From positions 186,001-250,000 of the forward strand of contig PTFA01000314.1 in the NCBI GenBank assembly GCA_003342895.1: a stretch of 64,000 bases of DNA. The letters run 5' to 3'. Both the position numbers and the translations under genes were made by a program. Below, in pieces: positions 40,401 through 55,400 of the stretch (the stretch's first letter is position 1; every line of letters begins with the position of its first letter). This DNA is from Casuarius casuarius (Eukaryota; Chordata; Aves; Casuariiformes; Casuariidae). A model generated the notes under the pieces. That model saw nothing but the letters and a program-made list of their open reading frames with translations. It did not search any database and was not told the origin of the DNA.

Positions 40401-43400
40401 GTCCTTTAAAGCCAAAAATAAGGGGGCGCTGCCAGGTTTCCTCCTACCTACTCGTTACATTGTCCTTTTTTAAGCTCAAGGAAATGGGGACTCTTGTTGG
40501 GTATCTTTACCTACCACAGGACGTTTCCACAAAGAGGAAACTTAACCAAAGGTTTCAGGCCAAACCATACATCAGTCTGTATGCAAAGTGGCTACACAGG
40601 GAAAAGGTGATTGGCAGAAGGGCTATTATCAGTTCTTTGCAAAGACTTCTCCAATTCTGTAACAAGTTATACCCCCTTTTTTCTGGATAAAGATGTTAAG
40701 TTCATATAGCAGTGATCAATAACCATGTCGATCCTCTAAAAATACTTTAAAAGTCCACAGGTACTGCCAGCATCTGGAAAGGTTGTATATACAGACACAG
40801 CAACAGCCATTCTTTTTGGTTTGTTGCCGGGTCTCCAAGGGCCACTCGATCCCTTTTGGAAAGGGCCTACTGTTTTCAGAAGCTCAGCAAGATGTGTGAA
40901 TTCAGTGGTTACATGTTAGAGAATATTTGGCAATGGGGTTAACACATCACGGTGACACAATTTGAAACAGTCCCAATAATGCTCCTCTTGAATATCAAAA
41001 TAACTTAAATATTTTATCCTCAAAATGAGGCGGCATCTTCTGCAAAATTATAAGTGATCCTTATAAAAGTCCCATATTTGATAAGGCTTATCCAGAGACA
41101 CACCTGAAAGAAAAGGCTTTTACAAGATATTAACACATTTTTGGCATATAAAGATTTCCTTCTCTCCATCTAGCCTGCTCATTATAAATCCAAGCTTACC
41201 TACAGCTAACATTACACGTTGCATTATCTCAATAAAGGATCTAGTCTAAACTAGACAGCACTTTAAGAGCTTTTTTTCTGCAAAAGCAAAAGATCCCCAT
41301 TTTCCTCTTGAAAAATGACAGACCGGGGAACCATGTGAAATCCTCAATGAAGCCACAAACTTGTCCATGCAGCTTGATTTGAGGATTTTCTCTCTTCTTT
41401 ATCGCAGGAAAAGCTTGGACGAATCACATTCCTCCATCACGTTATTCTGATACATGTGCCTATTATCAGTCCAAAGAACGTTTCTAACCTTCCCACATCC
41501 CGAACGGGGTCTCGACGGGATGGGCGTCCTCTTGATCGGGGCTGTGAATGCATTCTTCTCTTGTGCCTCATTTTATGAATGACTTGATACAAGTCAATAC
41601 TTTCATCAGGAGGGAACAGAAGACAAAGCTGGGTTCCACATTCCGGCTCAATTTCCTAGAATCAGTTAGAAGTTCAGTAGTGGTTTATAAACCAAAAGAA
41701 AAGAAAGTCTCCCCAATTACTTTGATTGACAACATACATTAAAAAAGACACTTTGAAGAGCTTTCAGCATCACTAGAAACAGAGTAAAATACACTTACGT
41801 TACCTTTCACTCTTTAGGGACTACTTAGTATTTTCATAAAATAATCCAACACTTGGGGCAACCATATCTTCCCATGAGACATACAGGCCACATCAGTGCT
41901 TTGCTATAAAATCAGAGGACTGTTTTTAACCACAAAGAAAATGATCACCTATTACAGAGAGAAAAGCAACACACGTAGGAAAAAAAATCCATTCTAGCTT
42001 CACATACAAAGCCATGGCTTGATGAGGACAACCATTAGCATTCGAAAGTGAATTCCTCAGAGTATGACAGATCCACAAAAACACAAGCTCAATGCTTGAC
42101 AGCAGTCAAAAAAGGAAAATCAAACATTCGGGATTATCACAAAAGAAACAGAATGAGCAAATCACTATACCACACGAAAGTCCATGTTCTACCTACACAT
42201 TGAATATCAGGTGCGGTTCTGACCCCTTCCTCTAAAAAGGATAAAAAAAAGGGGGGCAGAGATGCAACAAGGATAGCTAAGCATGTGGAACAATTCCTAC
42301 AAGGAATGACTGAACAGGTTGGGACTCTTCAGCCTAGAAAAGAAAGGAGTTTGTGGGGTATGGAGGAGAAATAGGAGCCATCAAATGAAGCCAACATGAG
42401 CCAGGTGCAAAACAATCCAGAGTTGCTTCTTCCGCATGGTGAGTAGCAGGCCTGGGGAACGCCTTACCAAAGGATGTCACAGACACAAGCAGCTCACATG
42501 AGTTCTAGGGGAGACTGAATGAGTCCCCAGCAGAGAGGTCCACTGGGAGTTATGCGAAATGTAAATGGGCAAACCACAACCACCTTGAGAAATAACCCGA
42601 AATGAATAGTTGGAAGCTAAGAGAACAAGCGTCATGCAATGCAATGCTTGCCCTGTACCCAATGGTATCACAATTTCATAAAAACAAAAACACTCTGACT
42701 GCAACTCTACGGTTAGATGGACAAAACGTTTAAACATCTCTCCTTGACCATTTAACAGAAGCTAAGTTAAGTGAAATCCTTTTTTGTATCACACTAAATT
42801 TGAACAAGAGAGAAAATTCAGTTTTACATCTGCTACCCAACACAGTGAAAGTTGACTATGTGCTAAGTAACTCAAGGAGTCTACATTTTCCATACACTAT
42901 GGGCATTATGCAACTCCCATCTTGCCTTAGGAAAGTGGAGCCTAGTAAATTATTTTAATCAAGGCTAGATTACTTCAGATGACAGCAGCAACATAATTGT
43001 ACTCTGGCATGTCTGACAATACAAAGTGCTACCTCGCTTAAAATGTATAGGTATATACCTTGCAACAGTAGAGCCCATGACCTAAGCAACACAGTAGCTA
43101 AGAAAAACACAACGCAGGCAGAAGACAGTTGAGAATATCAGAATTACCTCTTAAAAACCAACGCTGTAGTGGTTTGATGTCATACAATGCAAGCAACATT
43201 ACATCTGGATCCCCAAGTATTATACAATTTTGCAGTGTCAAATACAATTTATTGAAAAGATGACAACAAAACTGGCACTGTATTAACTAAGTGCCCTTAC
43301 CACTGGACTTTATAAGGAGGAACTGATCTAAAAGATTCCCAATCTTCTTGGTGTAAAAGCTGTAAGCAAGCACTAAAAATGGATTACTGGAGAGAAAAGG

Positions 43401-46400
43401 AAAAAAAAAAAAGAACAAACCTGTCCATCGCGTCCAATCTTTACTGGCTTATGTTCATTCCAAGGATTGGTCAGGTGAGCAGATTTAGTGAAGGGCAATT
43501 CACGCCTAAATATGCAAGTGGCATCATTTATAGTTTTGTCTCCATTCTTTGTAAAAAAAATGCATACAATAGGATATTGCATACAGAATAACCTCATTAG
43601 CCTTTGCACTGACAGGACTCTGAATGGATAGTTTACGCATCAGTAACAGAAGAACTAAAGATTGCATTTTGACTAATTCCAATGTTAACTATCATAGTCC
43701 ATACTATGACCTCCTACCTTATTAAAAGGAAAAAAATAGTCTTTGTACAACATCAAGATTGTGCTCGCTTATTACTGCACAAAGCTAAACCTGAATATGC
43801 TCACTAGTTTTCACATGAGGCGGTAGCTACACGTACATTTGATAGCAACATCACTGAAATATGGGCCTGTGCAACCTGATCTAACTTTTTGAAGCCAGCC
43901 CTGCTTTGAGCTGCAAGTTGGAATCTGTGACTTCCAGAGGTCCTTCCTAACCTAGATTTTTCTATGATTTGAAGCCTCACCTTTCCTGTTTTCACTTTTT
44001 GTCAGCACAAGTGCTTGTGTAAGCATGCACTGAATTCAGAAGACTGACATAGCTCATTTTCTTACGAAAGGTTTAAAACCTTTTCTTTAAGATATACTCA
44101 GTTAAATCAATAAAGTTACTGTTCACATCCAATCTATTATGCAAACATCAGTAACATTTCATAAATGATTTTAGAACAGTAGCGTTTTCTTTGTTTAGCC
44201 AGATTTGGAAGTCTGACTGGAGACAGAACTGTCCTTCAAATCTTTTTCTGTTCCCCACAGCTGTCCATCTAAGTGAGCAGCTGATTTTACTCAAGGACTT
44301 CAGAATACATTTTTCTAATTTCAGCACAAGAGACCAGTGAAGGAACACAATGAAGTGTTAAAAATCTTTAAGTGACTTAATTGTCTACACAAGAAAACAT
44401 TTGCTATACCACATGTACATGTATAGCACTGAGTCCCAAACTCAGTAACATGGGGGTAGGGATCTGGAGGATGGAGGGCAGCCCCCTGGCTTAACTGAGT
44501 TTTCAAAAGGGTGCTGCCAGCACTCTTGAGTAACTAATACATAGAAATGAGATTATAATGCCTCATTACTAAGCAGCAATACAAATTAAATATTATTTAC
44601 CTGCAAATCCAATCAATTTTGAAGACACCTCCCAACATTTTTGCATTCATTCCTGCAGGCAGCACCCAGTGTATAGGTGATCCTCCATGATGGGACTCTG
44701 AAGACAGCCTTGCAAATCCTAAAGGATTTCACATGAATTGTAACAAAGACGCAACAGAAAAGCTACTGCATATAAAAGCTCACTTTCACTTACCTTGATA
44801 AAAGCTCAGTTACACTTACCTTGGAATTTGCCACTCTCTCTTACAGAAAATATCAAAATAACACTCCTCGCTGATCTAAATGCAGCATTAAGCTTCTTTT
44901 CATTGACTGGAAGCGTTGACCATACTCCCTAAAACAAAACAGCCCGCCCCATAACAAAATGTAAGAGTTAATCCCAAGTGATTTAGCTAACAGAAGACTT
45001 CAGGTATGTACTTTAGTTGGGAAAAATGAGACCAAAATAGTGTTCTGAAATAAAACATCACAGGTAGCTGAAATGGAGAGAGAGACGTATTACTAAATTC
45101 AGTTCCTTCAAAAAATACTTTTTAGCCTGCCCTATGATAAAATTTGTAAAACATTGGCTTTTCAATCTTTTCTGAACACTGCAGATGCATTTAGATAACC
45201 TGTAAGGCTTTATTTGTAATTATGATGGAAAAAAATAGGAAAACCTTGACTTCTAATATTTTTAAGTTTTGTGACTTCAGGAGTTGATCATTACATAAAA
45301 ACAAACACAAAGTAAGAAAACACAGAAGCATCTGTGCAGGACAACAGGTAGGTAGAGCTAAATAACCCTGTTGATATGACAGGCTAGTAGAGAGTTTGCA
45401 AACTTTCTAACTCTTTTAGTGAATGGACAGAAATATGAATGGCACCAGAGCAACATTTTAAATTGGCAAGACAGCTCCAGCAGTTTTTTCCAGCCTCCTC
45501 AACCCCCAGATATTTGTGCAGCCATGCACAAAAAAACCCCTTCACCACAGAGGTACCAATTTAGCTAAAGAATAACCAGTTTGTTGCATTACTTTTCAGC
45601 AATTCCCTGAGCACCATTTCCCTAAGCAAACTAGGAGGAGCAGCTTAAGCTGGTTTAATATGCTTAAACTTCAGCCTCAGAATATGGTCTGGCAGCTAGC
45701 TGCTACCAAAGAAGGTGTTCTCCCCACTTCCCTTACTCCTTTCTCTGTGTCCAGACTAGGTCTTGTCTGACCCTTTGGAAACCCCATTCACTGGAGTTGA
45801 GTCACCAGAGAACTATCTTTTCCCCCATTGTTATTAGCTTTCTGTCAGATTTATATTGCTTTAGACTGTTTGCAAAGCCACACTGTGAGTTAGAGCAATT
45901 TTTATGTTGGCTCCAGCACAAGATCCAGTTTCATTTTCAGAAAGTGCAGTGGCAAAGCACTGATGTCCATACGCTGAGAGACACGGCAACCACTCCAACA
46001 GCTTTAGGAACTAGTATGCTGTTGCTGTCTAAAGCGTAGAGGAGACAGAACAGATGTTCTCCCATAAACAGCTAAACTGAGCATCAGTCAGCTTCGCTAC
46101 AGAGACCACACTCAAAATGGAGAAGAAAAAAAAACCAAAAAAACCCAAACAAACCTGTCCAGTAAGTTACATTTTATGATTAATGGGTTTAATGTTACTC
46201 TATTTTAGAGCAGTTTCCTTAATAGAATCTTCTGCTCCATGCATATTGTGTAACAGTAAATCATTTTTTTTTCCCCTCCACATCCTCTTCCAAACGCTTA
46301 GCATGCAAATACAAAACAACAAAAGCAGCCTGGGTCCACTTCTCAGCAGCTGAAGCCCAATGCACTGGAATCCCTTGCAAGTAATTCCCTTGCACTAACT

Positions 46401-49400
46401 CTACCATGCATACATTTCTGCAATAAGGGCTCAGATCCTGGAACCAACTGAAAAATTATTTTTACAGCATTAGATCTTAGCCAAACCCACCTTCTGAACC
46501 TGCTCAGAGCACAGCGATATGAAGACAGGTGCCGATGAAAGGGAGAAAATGCAACCATGGCATACCCAATGTAGGTTGGTTTAGGATGCTATTAAACTGA
46601 CCTTGAAGGAGGCAGGCGGAAGATGGCTCAAGTAACTCTGAGAACTGTCTTCCAGCCAGCACATCCATACGTAGCCTAGCGAGTGTTTGGGGACGCAACA
46701 CCCTTACTACCTTTGAGGATTTGATGGATGACACAGAGGTTAAATAATTCTGCACCCTTTCAAGTGTACTTCCATAGCATGACAGAACTTGGTCACCACA
46801 GGGGAGATAGAAGCTCTAGGGCAGCTGATGGATACTGACAGAACAACAGTTTTAATACCATGTTGTCAAAATTTAACCAAGGAAGCCCAGAGAAACAAAC
46901 CCTGTGCTCCAACAAGGAGCACATATATATGATCTCGCAGAACTTCCTTACTTAGAGGAGCAGTGACCATGACAATACATCACCCTTCTGAACAGTGCGC
47001 CTGCCAGAAGCATCTAAACAACCCTGTGGCCTAGGCAAAGTTCATGAAAAGTCAATCAGTTTGCTACGCTTGAGTCAATCCAATGGCTCAGTATTACCCC
47101 GCATTGCTTCCCATACTCTCACTGCTTATCCTGTATCAGTTATGGTACTCATCTGACTGTGGAGGAAGATTTAACACTAACGTGCAAATTCCAAAGGAAA
47201 ATGACCCAGGCACTGAAATGTAAAGCTCCCCCAACTCAACAGAACCAGTAAACTCATGTGCTGAATGTATCCAAGACTACTGCTTGCCGTAAGCCAGATT
47301 TTGGTAGTACAGTTCTTATAGTAACTTCTGAGAAGCTCTCAAACCTTTTTTAAAAAAAGGCACAAGATCACATTTTAGAATTTCTGAATAAACATGCAAA
47401 TTGTTTCTTTATTACAACATCCTATTTTACTTTTTCCAAAAATTAGGACTCAATCTTGCCTAACAAATAATTGCAACATTGCGTACATTCATTGTATTTT
47501 GCAATTGTTTCTAGATACATCTTTAAGTGATCGGTTTTACAAAAAAAAAGTATTAGATACAGTCATATTCAGAAGCAAGCATCAGGCTAAGCACCTCAGA
47601 GATTCCATGGGCAGAGGAAGAGAAAAATCGCTTTCAAATAGCAAGTTGCTTGAATCAGCTCCGATGCTATCCATTGCCAACTGTTCCCTCAAGAGTTTCA
47701 GTGGCAGATTAAACTCCAGTCTTAGCTCTCACATGGCTATGCTCCCTTTTTAACCATAGTCTGCCAAGATAAAGGACTGATGGTCTAGAAACTTCTCTAG
47801 ATTATAATGAAAGCCAAGCAGTCAGCGTTAAAGAATCAAGGAGCAGTAATTATTTCATACTTGCCTCTGCCAAGATCTGAGTGATAGAGAAAAGACTGCA
47901 TAAACTAGTACACTTTTCTATAGTAAGCTGTGTTTGAAAATAGTCAAAGTAATCAGTCTGAAGAAAATTTAACATACCTTAGCTTTAGCAAGCGACACGT
48001 TTTCATGGTTATTGCTCTTGATGAGAAAAAATCTTGCATCTTGGAGAATGTATTTAAGTTTACTTGTTTGGTCTGAAAAAACAAAGCATCAAATAAGCTA
48101 AAATATAAATATTTATATCTTTTTAAAACTTCATTGTGAGTGTAGATAGTTGGTTTCTTCAAAATATACTGTATCCCACCCAGTTCCTACCTATATATCA
48201 AGACAGTCAACCACCCAAAAACTTGAAACTTGAAATCTAAGTTGTAGAGCACAAAATGCCGAGTTTTAAAGGAGTAAGGGAAACTGAACCAAAACTAAAA
48301 CTTCAGTACTCGAGAGAGGGAAAAAAAAGCAGAAAAAAAAAGCACAATTCAGTGATGTTCCGATATACAGGATTTGTATCCTTGCTTAAGGACCTTTGGA
48401 TAAACACTGGGAAACATTTTTATCAACAGGAGTCCTCCAATACAGTATTCTGAGCCATTCTTTTTTTCAAAGGCAAGCATCTTATTTTTTCGCTTTGTTG
48501 CTTCTGCAAGGAGCAAAACAGCAGAACTTTTTGCATCTCACACTCAAAACATGCAAAATTGTTATGTTATGCTCATAACAAAGTGCTCAAACTGACTTAT
48601 ATCGGAACATTACTACTTAGACATAATTTAATGAACAGAGACAATGGCTTGTTATGGGGCATGCATTAAAAATTCAAATTTAAATGATACCTTTTTGGAC
48701 AGCACGAACGGAAGATGATAATTTCTCATGCTTCTTTTCTGAACCTGTGTTTAGCCAAAGTACATTTGTTCAGATTGAGCCTTAATAGAGATAATATACA
48801 ATTTCTACAGCCTTGTCACATACAATTTTCATTCATGACAAATTATGCTTTCTGGCGCGCACCCACACACACAAAAAATACTGTTCAATGTGCACGAGTG
48901 TTCTGCTTTATTTTTTGTTTTTGGGTAGTTTGGTTTGGGTTTGTTTTTTAAACTAGTATTTGAACAGTTTCCTACTCAGAAAACTAGTCACTGAATCATC
49001 ATCTTCCAAGTTTAAAACAAAAAAAAAAAGTGAAAATTCCACTTAAGCAACAGAATAGCATTAAAGTAACAAGAAAGCCTACTTCCCCCCAAAGGTATCC
49101 ACACACAACATGCCAGAAGTCAATACCAAATTATATCAAGCTACACACCCCATAAATTTCTACAGCCAGTTATATTTATTTTAGTTTACACAATAAGATT
49201 TGATGCAAGTAAGGACAGCAAGCAGTAAAAGGAAAGAGTACCTGCATATGATTCTGATGCAGAACTTCCACTTCTGTCAAAAACAATTGGAGAGATACCT
49301 CTGGCTCTCTTCCTCTCCTTCTTTTTCTCATCTAAAACCCCCCAAACAAACAGCAGTAGTAATGTAAAGATCAAGGGGCAGACAAAATTCAGATAATAAG

Positions 49401-52400
49401 TACTGAGACAGGCAAATAATATCTGTAATGATGAAGTTAGTAACCAGGATTTTCATGTGCAGCCGAATGCTGTCTGTAATGTTCCTCCCAAAATACCATG
49501 CACAAAAGAAGAAAACAGTAACTACTCGAACTTTTCATGCACAAAAGGAAGACAAATATCACACATCTAAAAATTCCATGCAAAGGTTAGGGACAGAATT
49601 AATTTACATGGCGTTTTGAGTACAGGCACTTTAGTTGTTCTCTCCAGCCTTTAGCCAAATTTGCCATACATACAGCACCAGCTGCATTGTGATAGTGACA
49701 TTGCCTCTTGTTTGCTCGAAGCTCAATAAAATGGCAAGAGGTATGAAAACAAAACACTGTGGCACATAAGCAATTATTTCCACTCTCAAAAGAGTTACAT
49801 TATACTGCAGAGCTTTATGAATAATTATTACAGCTTCACTTGTCTTAAATTACAACTTCCTGTTCTCTATTTCCAGATAGCAGAGCTTAGCCAAAAGACT
49901 GGTGTTAAGTTATACAGGAAGACCACCTATGCAGACATCAGACAAGTCAGCTATGCAAGAGGAATCTTAACAGGGCTGTAAGCCTTCTTCTCAAATAAAA
50001 CTGTATCACATTAAACTCTCCAGTGTGTCCTAATTGTATTACAGAGATCACCTTTTTCAAGACTGACTTAAAACACTTTATGTCTGCTTATACAAAGAAA
50101 ACTAGGGGGAAAAATTTGAGCTATCACACAAGAAAAAGGGGTTTGCCATGAATGAATCTGAAATTTTCTGAACAATGCAGTTCAATGACGTTAACATTTA
50201 GTTTCGGTAAGTCAGGACCAGTTATAAATGACAACCGCGAAGCAACTGTTTCTTATTTCTGCTTAATGCATTTTCCTGCTTTTAAGTTTGTCTTAATAAC
50301 TAATCATTTCAACCTAGGTTTTGACTTCTGATGCTGAAGGCAGCCAGTATTTAAGGCTCAACTATTTAATATAATCCCCTCTTCAGGGACCTAGTGCTTT
50401 TCCTTGCACCACTCTACCTAACCATTCATCTAGATGAATACAGAATAGCTCACCACCAGCTTGAAATGAATTGCATAGGAAACTAAGCCATGAGATGCAT
50501 AAGGAAATATTAACTCTAACATTTTAAAGCATTAAATAGCAAAGTTGAAGCAATCAAGCACTATGGATCTTCAGCATGGAACTCCTGAAGTCCACACATC
50601 TTGGTGTAAAAGGACACCATTTCCCAGTATAATTTTCCCTTGCCTGTGGATATTTCATTTTACATCTTACTTGTGCTTCCAAGGGTTAGTTTCAATGCTG
50701 GCCCTGAACTGATATTTGTAAAAGCAATCCAACTTTTAGTGGCAAGACATTTCAAATTAGCATGCTAAAAGTTACCTACCCGATGCCTCTGAGCCGGAAC
50801 CAGATCTGACTGACCCATCTGTGAAAGATGCGGATTCAGAATCAGAATCACTGGCTTCACTTCGTGTGTCATAGTCATTTCCTTCCTTCTGGTCTCGCTC
50901 ATCCTGTTCATACTCTTCTTCATCCTCCTCCCCATCTTCTTCCACCTCTTCATCCTCCTCCCCTTCATCATCTTCCTCTTCCTCCATTCCTTCCTCCTCA
51001 TTCTCTGTATTGCCTTGTTCAGAGGAGCCACTACTGCCAGTCTCATGATCCGAGCAATACTCCTCAGAATTCACCTCTTCTTTGGAAGAATGGCTGGATC
51101 TGCTTGGCCGTCTATCCATATCATGCCTGATTCTCTGATGTTTAAAGAAAAAGTGAATCAGCAGTCATATAACATTGCCAGGATGCACACACAGTCCTAA
51201 GAAAATGTGCCTTATAAAAGTCTCATATAACTGTTTTATTTATAAGGCAGCAAGAACATTTACTACCTCTGAACCATCTGGTGTGGAAGACTTTGCCCTT
51301 CTGTCAATATCCCTCTTCCGCATGCAAGTTTTTTCTGCTTGTCCTTTGTAAGGTTCCCTGGAACTGCTCGACATGCGTGTCTTTCGATCACCATCTGGAC
51401 GCTTGTTTCTATCCGATCTCTGATATTCCTCATTCTTGTATTCTGATACTGGCTTTCCTTTCGTACTCACTAGTCTCTTGTTATTGCTAACTGAGGAACT
51501 AGGTGGCTTTGGCATCATTTGCCTTGAAGAATGCACAGAAGGTTTTTGTCTTTTGCTTTCAGCATTTTCCATCCTGTCACTTTTTCTTTTTGATCCTTAA
51601 ATAAAAAGAGATATCAAGTTCAATGTTATTTTGTATATCAAACTGAAAACTGTGCAGAAATGCCTACTTTCTCTATATTTGTTAATTCTCCCATCAAAGT
51701 TGAAGGTAGCATCTTCTGGTTTTAAGCTTCACCTTAGTAGGTTTTTTCTACAACGACATCCAAAACTGCTCATTAGGAACAGCTGACATTCTGAAATGAA
51801 TAAGATTTTAAAACAGCAATCAATTTTTTAGGCTTTGATAGGCTTTAACGCTTTCCAGATTTAATATATGGGGACATTAATTCCAATGCTTAAGGGATTA
51901 GCCTAAAGCGAAATTACCAATTGAGCTGGAACCAGACTTTGAAACCCTCTTGCTCCCTTTCTGTTTCACTTCATTGAACCAAAAAGTACAGTGATTTTTC
52001 TAACAGCAAATACACTCACAGAAAGCCAAACTCAGCAACTCCTTTTGAGACAAGAGGAAACCAAATTAAATGTTTGTTCAGAAAGTCAGGTGTAAAAGCA
52101 GATGTCCATGAAAGACAGATGTTTCAGAACTCTTTCCTTCTGTGATTCAGGCTGTAAGAGCTGTTACCTCAAAGACTTTAATCTTGCTAATACAGATGGT
52201 TTTTACTGCCTACTTTCCTGTAGGACCTTCAGTACCAAAGTCACCTACCCTTTTTCTCACTTTTATCTTGCTCACTATCAGGGTTATACAACTCATCATC
52301 TTGGTCAGGAGCATCAGTCAAAATGTCATCCAGAACATTCAGTTCACCATCTGAAAACAAAATACCTAAGTTAAAAAACACTACAAACAGTGTGAAGATG

Positions 52401-55400
52401 CAAACAACAGTATAATTGGTATTTACAAACTGGAAAATTTCCCTTAAATTTATGGATCTGACACACTGCGAAAATTAAAATCTTCTTGATTTTTTTCCAC
52501 AACCAAAAGGATCAAAGCCAACAGAAGTGGTAAAATATGTTACAGGATGCCCTTAGGCCTCTAAGTAAGATCTGAGCTGGCTCCTCATGTCATGCAAGCT
52601 TTGCAGAAAAGCTGACCTACAAATGAATGGCTTAAAGAAAAAGCCTGTACAAAATTAGAGAAAAAGGAGAGTGGGAGGTAGCCTGAATGCCATAAACAGA
52701 GAGGAGGGACCTCTGTCCTCAAAATCCTGATGAAGAACTTGCACCTCAAATTATTTTCCCTCCTCCCCCACTATTTTTGTTGTGGTTGCTGTATTAGAAG
52801 GGGGAATTTTGTGGTTCACCTACAAGGAGCGAAAAACCAACAGAGCAAAGTAAGGTAATAGCAAGATCGTAAGCCATGGTGCTCCACTGAACAGGTGGAA
52901 AGAGGTACCTATTTAATGCACAATTAATTCTGAGTTGCTCTGAAGAAAAACTAAAACTAATTCACCCTGACCAAAGTGCATCAAAAGTTTAAGGACATTA
53001 ATGCTTAGAGAAGCTAAATGACCACACTTGGTCACATAGCTTTTTAAACTTGTCACTGTTTCCAACTGTGCTTCACTTTGATTGAAATCCATGGGAATAT
53101 GTAGCGATTCTGGTAGATGACAGTTTCATCAGATATAAGACTGCAGATCTATATTCCAGGTGTTTTCAAAATGACAGTGGACTAAACATAAACATGCAAA
53201 GGGACAAATAATAGAAAAGGTATTAATTTCAGAATTTCATACTACTACTCCTTAACTTTGGAATTCTTAGCTCTTTCACTCTATATTACTTTCAGCGATT
53301 ATACTTTCTGCATTTACTCATTTCAAGGAAAGCAGAGCAAACTCCAAGGATTCAGCTAGTTGACAACATCTGTAAAATGATGCGTTGTGCAACATTATGA
53401 ACCAGCATGTAAGGACTTCTGTGCTGGATGAAATTAGGTGTAGAGTGGCAAAAAAATCCTCCAAGTTTGGCAACCTGACTATCTCAAAATCCTGAACAAA
53501 AGTTTTATACTATGGTATTAAAGAAAGACACAATTCCCCCATTCCAGAAAGAAAAGTCATTATCATCATTTTATCTCTGCGATATATACCTGAATGAGTT
53601 CAACACAGGGTGCTAACTTCCCTACTGGCATTTCTCTACATCTTTTGTGGCAGAGGAATGTAGAAGTTGTCATAAAACCACACAGTTACTGTATCTAACG
53701 CAAAGAAGTGGTGCAGAGAGGTGGATTGAGCAGCTTTCACTGGCAGCTTGCCCTTAGAGGACATTTAAATACGACATGAAGCTGCATCATCATTCTCTTG
53801 GGAGCAGATTTTTACATTCGTTGATACCTATATCCCCAACAAATATTTGTGATGCTATTGATGAGAGGAGATGTGACAGCCAGATTCCTGGCTGTGCAAC
53901 TGCTAAGTATCTGCTGCAATCCCATGGCTTGAACTGTGCTTCCCGATAGAAGACCAGGCAAGTTCACATACCAGATTCTGTTAGTGGAGACCATGAAAAA
54001 GAGGTGTACTAGGATTAGACTATTTAATATATCGCCCATATCAGATGACAAACATTGAACCTCAGGCTTGTTCCACTTTTGGTGAGGCAACAGCATACTC
54101 AAGCAAACTACATTTACCTCAGCTACTGCAGTAGCATTCAGAGGTGTTAAAAGATTGAGATATCAGCTGATTCAGAAATAAACGAGAAGGTAATGAACAG
54201 TTAACAGAGGAACCTAGTTTGACATAAGACTCTCTGAAGAATCCCTCTAGGGCTGGATGGGCCTGATTTATAGTTGGAACCTTAAACAAGTATTCAAACG
54301 GAAGAGGCAGAAGGGATTCCCCTCCCCCCCCGCATAAATGTATACATGGGACCCCTAAGAAATTTCCAGACCCATTTAACAGCCTGCTGACATAAAACAA
54401 AAAACAAAACAAAACAAAAAAAAACAACAAAAAAAGGCAGTCTGACCACATGGTTCTTTTCTCCTCAACTAACTTCCATGAGGTACTTCAACTAACTGAA
54501 CTGTCACTATTAGTGCTCTACCTGATTAGCAAGAAAAATTGGCCAGAGAGGGCATGATAAGCATCAGGAAAAGCACAAAAAACAAAGGAGTAAGAAAGGG
54601 GTAGAGGGGCAGAATTCTCACAGTTCATGACTGCTAAGGGGGAAAGGTCAAAACAGGTATCTCTTCCATTTCAGTACAGACATGCCCAACTGTGCCCTCC
54701 TGCAACACATCTTGTGTTGACTCCAGGGTGTGTTGGACTCTTCCATGAACAATTTTAACTCACCTGAAACAGCAAAAAAGTAACCCAGGGAAGTTTTTTT
54801 TCTCTGCTGGCCATAAGAGTTAAATCTGCTCAAGGAAGGGTCCAAACATGCATCTGAGTTGGCAAAAGAGAGGGTATAAGATCAGGAGATTTATAGCAGA
54901 AATAGTAAGCGAGATTTGTTTCCAGTTTCCCAAAGTAGTGAAATAGCATTTCTCTTCTGGAAGGAGCAAAAAAACAATATCACATTTACAGTAGCGACAA
55001 GTTCAGTTACAAATGAAAGTGCATTAACAGCTGCTAATGAGTAATAATAATCAGACCTCCCATAGGGGAGAAAATTAAAAGCAGATTAAAACACGAAACA
55101 TAAAAATGTTTCTTGGTTGCTACCCTTGTCTTGTCCATTATCACTGATTTAAAAAAATAATTAAAAAAAAGCTAACCTGGATAAATTGCAGTATAAAAAC
55201 AAATTTACAGAAGACAATAATAAATATTTCAATTTCACTGCTCTTCTCCAATAGAAGCTCAAGTTTACTTGAATACAACCCAGTCGTAGCATAACCCACA
55301 GTTCTTACGATAATAATGCTAAGAATCAGAAATAATTTTACTCATTAGCGCTAAAAAAATAAACTGGAAATTTTTACGTGATCTAATTTCACAATGAATA

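Noticed and set aside
50828..51130. Pro/His-rich + strand frame
   Set aside because: It is antisense to the YTHDC1 acidic exon; the composition is a mirror of GAG/GAA codons.
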